Assembly (NCBI GenBank): GCA_900552255.1
Contig: URZF01000048.1
Coordinates: 1-8,799, forward strand
Direction: 5' to 3'
Length of the DNA stretch: 8,799 nt
Origin: an uncultured Eubacteriales bacterium
GTDB lineage: Bacteria > Bacillota > Clostridia > Oscillospirales > CAG-272
Made by a program: the position numbers and the translations under genes. Positions within the stretch are counted from its first letter, which is position 1; every line of letters begins with the position of its first letter. The notes beneath the pieces are model-generated. The model did not search any database. It was not told the DNA's origin and saw nothing but the letters and a program-made list of their open reading frames with translations. Of this stretch, positions 1 to 5,073 are shown one piece after another.

Positions 1-126
1 GCAATGATGGTTTTTTGAAAAATTTAAAAAATTGTGAAAAATATGCTTTTGACGAATATCCCATGTTGACTTATCGGGGTAAATATGATAAATTGAATAA
101 GGAAGTCATCATATTTGCGGAACGGA

Positions 127-155
127 TTGCCGCTTTTTCTATTTTGGGATATGAT
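127..155 (+). promoter_or_regulatory. Candidate sigma-A promoter of the NYN-domain gene
   Basis: TTGCCG at 127-132 and TATGAT at 150-155 are separated by exactly 17 nt, giving 4/6 and 5/6 matches to the vegetative consensus. The predicted transcript would begin near 162, leaving a leader of about 20 nt before the GTG at 184. If used, this promoter rules out the in-frame ATG at 151, which would lie inside the -10 box. The surrounding 1-180 region is markedly AT-rich, as expected for a promoter region. A second TATGAT at 84-89 has no -35 at suitable spacing. Confidence 0.45.
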
Positions 156-183
156 CGTATTTCCGAATTTGTCGGGAAAGGGG

Positions 184-954
184 GTGAAAGATATTTTTGG
201 AAAGAAGAAGGGACTTCCCGGCTGCATCGCCTTTGTTGATTTTGAGCATTGGTATATTTCTCTTGAACGTCAGTATGGCGTGAAACCGGATATCAGGGGC
301 TGGAAGTCGGAGCTTGAAAAGAGCTTTGAGGTCGAGGAGATCGCGGTTTTCGGAGATTTTTCCAATTCTGGCCTGCGCGCGGAGCTGGATAAGCTCCGCG
401 ATGTGACGCCGATGGTGTTCGATACGAAAAATCCAAGCGAGCACTATAAAAAGGATTTTACGGATTTCATTATGCTCGATTACATTTATCAGAAGGCGAT
501 GACGAGCCGCGACACCGACACATTCATTATTTTTACGGGGGACGGGCATTTTTCCTCTGTGGTACGGTTTATTATCAATCAGTGCCGCAAAAAGGTCGGT
601 ATATACGGCATTACGAACGCGACAAGCTCGCAGCTGAAATCCGCCGCGTCGTGGTATCATGAGATTCCCTCCGACACGGAGGTTTACAGAACATATTATA
701 AGCTGATCGCGCAGAATTTCGATTATCTCACGGTGCATAGGGAATTCGGCACCGGATCGACGCCGGAAAAAATCGTCGAACGGGTTTCCAAGAAGAACAA
801 GATCGATCAGGTGGAGATCGCCAAGGCGCTTTGCCAGATGCTGGACGACGGCTATATCTATAAGGCCGTCGGCACCGATGAAAAGGGCGGGAAGATTTCT
901 ATTTTGAAGCCGAACTGGGAGCTGCTCTCCCGTGACAAGCTGTGGAGCAGATGA
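184..954 (+). CDS. NYN-domain (PIN-like) protein, putative ribonuclease, with C-terminal winged-helix-like region
   Basis: This 256-residue protein resembles the NYN/LabA-like branch of the PIN-domain superfamily, whose members are typically metal-dependent ribonucleases. Numbering from GTG 184, a Lys-rich N-terminus leads into the first strand 'CIAFVDFEHW' with Asp19. Then come 'VFGDFS' (Asp58), 'KKDFTDFIMLD' (Asp91, Asp94) and the signature 'FTGDGHF' (Asp120), which give the expected cluster of metal-binding acidic residues. Residues from about 190 to 250 read like a winged-helix module ('TPEKIVERVSKK...VEIAKALCQMLDDGYI'), which could bind RNA or DNA. GTG 184 is preferred because a GGGAAAGG-type SD lies just upstream, the protein then begins at the basic segment before the domain, and a promoter -10 covers the ATG at 151. 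A longer TTG start at 115 is also open. The fold is clear; the RNase role is family inference and the substrate is unknown. It appears monocistronic, ending at a hairpin. Confidence 0.85.
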   Translation: MKDIFGKKKGLPGCIAFVDFEHWYISLERQYGVKPDIRGWKSELEKSFEVEEIAVFGDFSNSGLRAELDKLRDVTPMVFDTKNPSEHYKKDFTDFIMLDYIYQKAMTSRDTDTFIIFTGDGHFSSVVRFIINQCRKKVGIYGITNATSSQLKSAASWYHEIPSDTEVYRTYYKLIAQNFDYLTVHREFGTGSTPEKIVERVSKKNKIDQVEIAKALCQMLDDGYIYKAVGTDEKGGKISILKPNWELLSRDKLWSR

Positions 955-1009
955 GACCGGCATCATACCTGAACTTTGGCTGCGCCGAAATATGATCCGC
1001 TTCGGAAAG

Positions 1010-1043
1010 AGAAGAGGAGACCGTCACAACGGTCTCCTCTTCT
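1010..1043. terminator. Perfect 15-bp hairpin between convergent genes, probable bidirectional terminator
   Basis: The arms 1010-1024 and 1029-1043 are perfectly complementary around a CACA loop (left arm AGAAGAGGAGACCGT). The hairpin lies between the stop of the rightward NYN gene (954) and the stop of the leftward small gene (1082), where a shared terminator is expected. The left arm is preceded by a purine-rich GGAAAG, which gives a pyrimidine-rich CTTTCC tail for the leftward transcript. Neither side has a long uninterrupted T run, so efficiency is uncertain and the hairpin could act mainly as a 3'-end stabiliser. Confidence 0.6.
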
Positions 1044-1081
1044 GCTTCGAGGATCCGCTTGATGTCTTTGAACGGGCGGAT

Positions 1082-1405
1082 TTACCGATAGTATACGTAA
1101 TAGGCGATGACGGTGCGTGTCCGGCCTCCGCTCTCGAGGTCGGGCGCCGTGATGATCGCGCCCTCGAGGCTCATAAGCTCCGAGGCCTGCATCTCCGGGA
1201 TCCGGCAGCGGAACACGACGCGGTTGTCCGCGGATATGATAAACTCGTCGCCGCGGATATTGAAGCCGCCGTCGCGTCCGATGATGATGTCGGTCTCTCC
1301 GTCGCGCTCGGTGATGTAGCGCAGACGGTGGGCGGCGATTTTTTTTGCCATTTGTATGCGGAAGGCTGCGGTATCCTCCGGCTTTTTCTTTTTAAAAAGG
1401 CTCAT
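1082..1405 (-). CDS. Small protein of unknown function (107 aa)
   Basis: I do not recognise a named family. The protein starts with the basic segment 'MSLFKKKKPED', followed by a probable helix (about residues 13-33, 'AAFRIQMAKKIAAHRLRYI'). A strand-rich region follows, with 'TDIIIGRDGGFNIRGDEFII' and 'NRVVFRCRI', then 'MQASELMSLEGAIITAPD' and a Tyr-rich end 'VIAYYVYYR'. No signal peptide, membrane segment or catalytic motif is visible, so a small cytosolic alpha/beta protein is the most that can be said. The start is well supported: GGAGG lies at 1410-1414 on the minus strand, 4 nt before ATG 1405, and an extended -10 promoter lies about 70 nt further upstream. It is transcribed alone and convergent with the NYN gene. 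Its own promoter and RBS make it a real gene rather than a shadow of another frame. Confidence 0.78.
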   Translation of the reverse strand: MSLFKKKKPEDTAAFRIQMAKKIAAHRLRYITERDGETDIIIGRDGGFNIRGDEFIISADNRVVFRCRIPEMQASELMSLEGAIITAPDLESGGRTRTVIAYYVYYR

Positions 1406-1475
1406 ATTTCCTCCGTTTATCCGTTCCGGTGAGAAAAATCCGGTTTTTGAACGACTAATCTATCGTTATGGTAAC

Positions 1476-1486
1476 AGTATAACACA
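1476..1486 (-). promoter_or_regulatory. Extended -10 promoter of the small leftward gene
   Basis: Read on the minus strand the sequence is TGTGTTATACT. It matches the Gram-positive extended -10 pattern (TRTG, one base, then a TATAAT-like hexamer), with TATACT at 1481 down to 1476. No good -35 hexamer lies 17 nt upstream, which is typical for promoters that rely on the TG extension. The transcript would start near 1469, giving a leader of about 63 nt before ATG 1405. Confidence 0.6.
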
Positions 1487-1630
1487 TTTTGGACGGAAAT
1501 GCTTGATTTTTTTATTTTTGCCGTAAAATATATAACGCTCTGTATAGATTGTTTTTGGCTTTTCATAGAGCGGGAAACGGAAAAGCGCCCATTATTTTAT
1601 CTAAATTTTGAATAATTTACAAAATAACGG

Positions 1631-1659
1631 TTCACAAACTAAGATTTTAGTGCTATAAT
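1631..1659 (+). promoter_or_regulatory. Strong sigma-A promoter of the YfhO-family gene with an operator-like inverted repeat
   Basis: TTCACA (1631-1636, 5/6) and TATAAT (1654-1659, 6/6) are spaced by 17 nt, and the -10 carries the TGn extension (TGC at 1651-1653). The start of transcription would fall near 1666, about 100 nt before the chosen start codon. Within the spacer, ACTAA (1638-1642) and TTAGT (1647-1651) form a perfect 5-bp inverted repeat around GATT. A repressor bound there would compete directly with RNA polymerase. The promoter call is strong; the operator is inference. Confidence 0.8.
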
Positions 1660-1755
1660 AAAACGGTAATCGACGGACAAGCGGCTCTTCTCGTGCCTCT
1701 CTCCGTTTTGTTTTATGAAAGAATCATGTAAATTTGCCGTCGTGAGGCGGCGGAT

Positions 1756-1760
1756 GGAGG
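1756..1760 (+). promoter_or_regulatory. Ribosome binding site deciding the YfhO-family start
   Basis: GGAGG sits 5 nt before ATG 1766. The upstream in-frame ATGs at 1715 and 1754 have no comparable Shine-Dalgarno sequence, and translation from 1715 would add an unconvincing 17-residue extension. The start at 1766 is therefore preferred. Confidence 0.8.
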
Positions 1761-1765
1761 AAAAT

Positions 1766-4700
1766 ATGAACAGAGACGATTGCGAAAAGAATCCGAGCTG
1801 TGAAAAAGACGCCCCGACGGTGCCCGCCGTATCGGAGTCTCCGGAGAACGGAAAGAAGAAGCGCATAAAAGAAAAAAAGAGCTTCAACGGCTATTATCTG
1901 ATCGCGGCGTTCTTCATTCCGTTTGCCATCATGCTCGGCGTCTATGCGTGCCTTGGCAAGCATCCGTTCGGGAACGGCTCCGTTCTGACGCTCGATTTGC
2001 AGGCGCAGTACGTATATTATTACGAGGCGATCAGACGGCTCATGACCGAGGGCGGAAGCTGGCTCTATTCTTGGCAGCGCACGCTCGGCGGCGAGTTCAT
2101 GGGCATCGTCGCCTACTACATGGCGAGCCCGTTCAATCTGATTCTGCTGTTGTTCCCCAAGAGCATGCTTGCGGATGCGGTCATGTTCATTCAGCTTGCC
2201 AAGGTCGGCTCGATGGGACTTACCTTTGCGTATTATCTGCGCAAAACACGCAAAACCTCGGATATGCAGACGGTCGTTTTTGCGATGATGTATGCGCTTT
2301 GCGCGTATTCCGTCGTCCAGCTGATCGATCCGATGTGGCTCGACGCGATGGTGTTCCTGCCGCTGCTCGTGCTCGGCATCGAATCCATGATCCGGCAGAA
2401 AAAATTCATTCTCTATACGGTATCCCTTGTGGCGGTGTTTGTGACGAACTACTATATGGGATATATGTGCGCGATCTTCACATTCATTTATTTTCTGTAT
2501 TATTATTTCCTTGTCCGGGATGAGCTTCCTCAAAAGGAAAATGCGAAAACGGGGAATTTCATCTCCCGCGTCTTTCATTCCCGCGGCTTTGAAACGCTGA
2601 TGCGCTTCGCGCTGTTCACGGTGGTGGCGCTTCTCATTTCCGCATTCATGCTGCTTTGCGCATGGTATTCTCTCCAATTCGGAAAGACCGATTTCGCGAC
2701 GACGGATTTCTCGCCGAATCTGCGCTTTGATTTCCTCGATCTGTTTGTCAAGATGCTTCCGGGTTCCTACGACACGGTACGCCCGAACGGACTGCCGATG
2801 ATCTACTGCGGTATGCTCGCGCTGCTCGCGCTTCCGCTTTTCTTTATGTCGCCCGTGATATCGAGAAAGAAAAAGCTGCTCAGCGCAGGTGTGCTTGCGG
2901 TGTTTATCGTATCGTTCTCCGTCAATACGATCGACCTTGTCTGGCACGGCTTTTCCGGTCCGAACTGGCTCAATTACCGGTATTCTTATCTGTTTTCTTT
3001 CTTTGTGCTGCTTTTGGCCTGCGACGCTCTGCGCGGGATCCGGAAAATCCGTTACGGGAAAATCTTGACGGTCGGCGTTCTTGTGTCTATCATGATTTTG
3101 ATTGTGCAGAAGCTCGGCTATGCCTTTGAACAGAATACCAAAACGGTGGAGCTCGACGATGCGAAATGTATTCTGCTTTCCCTTGTCCTTATTGTCGCTT
3201 ATATGATCGTTCTCCGTTTTATGAAGAACGACGGGATGGAGAGCTCCGGTTCCTTTGCGCTGGCGGTCGTCGTCTGCGTGGAGATGTTCGCCGTATCGCT
3301 CATCAACGTGACGGATGTTCAGATGGACGTCGGCACCGTGAAGTACGGCAATTATCTTTCCTCCAGCGGCAAAACGGAATATTACGACGGCTATACCGGC
3401 TCGATCAAGCGGATCGAATCCGTGGTGAATGAAATTCTCGAAAAGGATAAATCCTTCTATCGGATGGAAAGCATGGTCTATCGGCGGCTCGGCGGCGTCA
3501 ATGAGCCGATGGCGTTCGGCTTCAACGGTATCTCCCATTCCACGTCTACGCTCAATGCGTCGGTCATCAAGCTGATGAACAAGCTCGGCTACGCTTCGAC
3601 GGCGCACTGGACGAAATATCTCGGCGGCACGCCGGTTTCAGACGCGCTGCTCGGCATCAAATACGTCATCACCAAAAACGATAAGCTCGACACCAATCTT
3701 TATACCGTCGCTGCTTCCGGCCCGGAGTATTATAAATATATCCCGTCGAACAATACGATCTACGCGATGCAGAATACCAAGGCGCTTTCCATCGCCTACG
3801 GCGTCAGTCCGGATTTGGTTTCCGAAACGGAAGGCTTCCTGTATCCTCCGTACTATTCGTCGCTCGATCTTCAAAACAAGCTTGTAAACGCGATGCTCTC
3901 CGGCGTGATGGATACGCCGAACGTTCTGCGCGGCCTTTATGCGACGGTGGAAAGCATCGACTGCTCGCACAGTGCTCTCGCGCACAGACATTCTTATACC
4001 GATAAAAACGGCGAAACGCAGTACGCCGAGCAGAACTATTACTTCGTGGACGGCGGCGATACGGAGGGCACGTTCCGCTTTACCTTTACGGCAGAGGCGG
4101 ACGGCGATATTTACGCGCATTTCCCGGGCGTGCTGTTCCAGGGAATGTCGACCGAATGCGGCCTTTATGTCAACGGCACCAAGGTCAGCGATTATTACAC
4201 CAATGAGACATGGGTCATTCAGAATCTCGGAACCTTCGAGAAGGGCGATGAGATAAAGGTCGAGCTTCGGTTCACGAACGGCGACCTCTATATCTCTCGC
4301 GCTTCCCGGTATTTCTTCTATTATATCGATTATTCTGCGATGAACGTGGCGTTTTCTCAGCTCGAAGCCGCATCCATGTATGTGGAGGAGTACGGAAACG
4401 ATTTCCTGAAAGGAACGATCGACCTTCCCGAAGGGCAGGATCTGATTTTTACGACCATTCCTTATGACGAAGGCTGGCACGTCTATATCGACGGCGAGCG
4501 TGTGGAAATCATCGAGGTTTTGGATTCGCTGCTGGCCGTCCAGTCGACGGCGGGCTTCCATGAGATCGAATTCGTATATCGGCCGGACTGCGCCGTATAC
4601 GGCGGACTGATCTCGATCGTCGGAATCCTTGTGTTTGCGCTGTTTGTCATTTGGAGCCGCAGCCGCAAGGCGCGCGCTTGTGAAGTGCGACAACACGCGC

Positions 4701-4834
4701 ACCGAGCATTTCTTCTATTACAAGGGCGACGATACGACCGGATGGCTGACGGAGGCCTCGGAAACTGTGGCTGCGGCGGCGGGAGAGAATCCGGATGCGG
4801 AGGCTTTGGAAACTACGGCAGAGGTAGCGTCTGA
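1766..4834 (+). CDS. yfhO: YfhO-family polytopic membrane protein (GT-C-like glycosyltransferase); C-terminus apparently frame-shifted
   Basis: As read this is 1022 residues. A charged cytoplasmic N-terminus (1-40) is followed by about a dozen membrane segments up to residue 515, a large extracytoplasmic domain, and a last membrane helix at about 945-963. YfhO-type hallmarks are 'GSVLTLDLQAQY' with Asp77 in the first outer loop, 'FVTNYYMGYM' near 225-234, 'GPNWLNYRYSYLF' near 398-410, and the C-terminal 'IPYDEGWHVYIDGE...GFHEIEFVYRP' motif at 898-940. In Bacillus subtilis, YfhO takes part with CsbB and GtcA in adding GlcNAc to lipoteichoic acid, so a role in moving a lipid-linked sugar onto an envelope polymer is inferred. 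After Lys968 the frame runs into a Cys/Gly-rich, non-protein-like tail. The +1 frame continues as an acidic tail to 4991, so the natural protein was probably about 1075 residues. It has its own promoter; a terminator-like hairpin follows. Confidence 0.88.
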   Translation: MNRDDCEKNPSCEKDAPTVPAVSESPENGKKKRIKEKKSFNGYYLIAAFFIPFAIMLGVYACLGKHPFGNGSVLTLDLQAQYVYYYEAIRRLMTEGGSWLYSWQRTLGGEFMGIVAYYMASPFNLILLLFPKSMLADAVMFIQLAKVGSMGLTFAYYLRKTRKTSDMQTVVFAMMYALCAYSVVQLIDPMWLDAMVFLPLLVLGIESMIRQKKFILYTVSLVAVFVTNYYMGYMCAIFTFIYFLYYYFLVRDELPQKENAKTGNFISRVFHSRGFETLMRFALFTVVALLISAFMLLCAWYSLQFGKTDFATTDFSPNLRFDFLDLFVKMLPGSYDTVRPNGLPMIYCGMLALLALPLFFMSPVISRKKKLLSAGVLAVFIVSFSVNTIDLVWHGFSGPNWLNYRYSYLFSFFVLLLACDALRGIRKIRYGKILTVGVLVSIMILIVQKLGYAFEQNTKTVELDDAKCILLSLVLIVAYMIVLRFMKNDGMESSGSFALAVVVCVEMFAVSLINVTDVQMDVGTVKYGNYLSSSGKTEYYDGYTGSIKRIESVVNEILEKDKSFYRMESMVYRRLGGVNEPMAFGFNGISHSTSTLNASVIKLMNKLGYASTAHWTKYLGGTPVSDALLGIKYVITKNDKLDTNLYTVAASGPEYYKYIPSNNTIYAMQNTKALSIAYGVSPDLVSETEGFLYPPYYSSLDLQNKLVNAMLSGVMDTPNVLRGLYATVESIDCSHSALAHRHSYTDKNGETQYAEQNYYFVDGGDTEGTFRFTFTAEADGDIYAHFPGVLFQGMSTECGLYVNGTKVSDYYTNETWVIQNLGTFEKGDEIKVELRFTNGDLYISRASRYFFYYIDYSAMNVAFSQLEAASMYVEEYGNDFLKGTIDLPEGQDLIFTTIPYDEGWHVYIDGERVEIIEVLDSLLAVQSTAGFHEIEFVYRPDCAVYGGLISIVGILVFALFVIWSRSRKARACEVRQHAHRAFLLLQGRRYDRMADGGLGNCGCGGGRESGCGGFGNYGRGSV
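4670..4677 (+). repeat. (GC)4 dinucleotide tract at the apparent frameshift
   Basis: GCGCGCGC lies exactly where the YfhO reading frame stops looking like protein. One additional GC unit would read Lys-Ala-Arg-Ala-Leu-Val-Lys-Cys-Asp and join the membrane helix to the acidic tail in a single frame. Slippage of a dinucleotide repeat, a 1-nt insertion, or an assembly error would each explain it. Confidence 0.5.
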
Positions 4835-4991
4835 GCCCGATGTGTCGGTCGCTTCGGCGGAAGCTGCTTCCGAAACGGCGCAGGACGGCGCCGGCGCTTC
4901 CGATGCGGAACAGGCGCCGGAATCCGGTGGATCTGCGGAAGCGTCCGCGGGCGATGCGACGGGAAATACCCCGGAGGACGAACTGCAATAA
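4680..4991 (+). CDS. Displaced acidic C-terminal tail of the YfhO-family protein (or a small overlapping ORF)
   Basis: From a GTG at 4680 this frame gives 103 residues rich in Ala, Glu, Asp, Ser and Pro: 24 acidic against 3 basic residues. It begins 'KCDNTRTEHFFYYKGDDTTG' and ends 'TPEDELQ' with a TAA at 4989-4991. The composition is that of a disordered cytoplasmic tail following a final membrane helix. The competing frame, which ends at 4834, is an odd Cys/Gly-rich string. No convincing Shine-Dalgarno precedes the GTG (only AAGG 9 nt upstream), so independent translation is less likely than an original fusion to the YfhO protein across the (GC)4 tract. The stop is followed after 7 nt by a terminator-like hairpin, which fits this being the true gene end. 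An alternative is a separate translationally coupled small acidic protein. Confidence 0.45.
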   Translation: MKCDNTRTEHFFYYKGDDTTGWLTEASETVAAAAGENPDAEALETTAEVASEPDVSVASAEAASETAQDGAGASDAEQAPESGGSAEASAGDATGNTPEDELQ

Positions 4992-4998
4992 AATTCTC

Positions 4999-5030
4999 GT
5001 TGTCCTGCGGCATCGCCGCAGGACAACTTT
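4999..5030 (+). terminator. Intrinsic terminator-like hairpin after the YfhO-family gene
   Basis: Arms 4999-5011 and 5015-5027 form a perfect 13-bp stem around an ATC loop (left arm GTTGTCCTGCGGC), followed by TTT. The T tract is short, so some readthrough into the radical SAM gene is likely. This matters because no promoter is visible between here and that gene. The position 7 nt after the TAA at 4989-4991, rather than after the TGA at 4834, supports the longer reading of the YfhO gene. Confidence 0.6.
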
Positions 5031-5038
5031 GGTCATGC

Positions 5039-5066
5039 GCTCCGCCACGGCGGAGCAGAGCGGAGG
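5039..5066 (+). promoter_or_regulatory. GC-rich hairpin next to the SD, with an alternative SD-masking pairing
   Basis: GCTCCGCC (5039-5046) pairs perfectly with GGCGGAGC (5049-5056), and the stem closes 5 nt before the Shine-Dalgarno of the radical SAM gene. GCGGAG occurs twice, at 5050-5055 inside the hairpin and at 5060-5065 overlapping the SD. The left arm (CTCCGC, 5040-5045) could therefore pair with either copy: the first pairing leaves the SD free, the second hides it. This is a simple two-state arrangement, but regulation is inferred and it could be only a stability hairpin. Confidence 0.4.
5062..5066 (+). promoter_or_regulatory. Ribosome binding site selecting the TTG start of the radical SAM gene
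   Basis: GGAGG lies 7 nt before TTG 5074. The nearer ATG at 5069 is in another frame and reads only Met-Thr-stop, and its TGA (5075-5077) overlaps the TTG. The protein beginning 'MKTVLFALNSSYSHTNLA' matches the expected N-terminus of a cobalamin-binding radical SAM protein, so TTG 5074 is chosen. Confidence 0.75.
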
Positions 5067-5073
5067 ATATGAC

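Larger units (their letters stand above)
1406..1765. other. Divergent intergenic region (360 bp)
   Basis: This AT-rich stretch separates the leftward small gene from the rightward YfhO-family gene and holds both of their promoters (1476-1486 on minus, 1631-1659 on plus). Between them I see only runs of T and A and a weak inverted repeat, CGCTCT 1536-1541 with AGAGCG 1567-1572, whose 25-nt interior makes it unconvincing. The 100-nt leader of the YfhO gene contains AAACGG at 1661-1666, complementary to CCGTTT at 1703-1708 just before a T-rich stretch. That could be a weak attenuator-like fold. No coding sequence is supported here. Confidence 0.7.

Noticed and set aside
1..239. Open frame on the plus strand from the left edge to a TAG-type end near 239, about 74 residues from a TTG at 15
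   Set aside because: It is AT-rich, has no SD, overlaps the start of the NYN gene by 55 nt and, within the overlap, is clearly the wrong frame. It could be the tail of a gene from the left, but the sequence gives no support.
932..1432. Plus-strand open frame across the small leftward gene
   Set aside because: It runs through the terminator hairpin and antisense to a gene that has its own RBS and promoter; no RBS and implausible protein composition.
1536..1572. Inverted repeat CGCTCT/AGAGCG in the divergent intergenic region
   Set aside because: Only 6 bp with a 25-nt AT-rich interior, and not aligned with either promoter or start codon; likely chance.
1724..3607. Long minus-strand open frame (627 codons) opposite the YfhO gene
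   Set aside because: It is Arg/His/Glu-rich antisense shadow of a GC-biased gene, and the plus-strand frame carries recognisable YfhO motifs throughout.
4840..5073. Upstream extension of the radical SAM frame to 4840
   Set aside because: The extension is Arg/Pro-rich and lies over the acidic tail frame and both hairpins; GGAGG plus TTG at 5074 gives the expected N-terminus.
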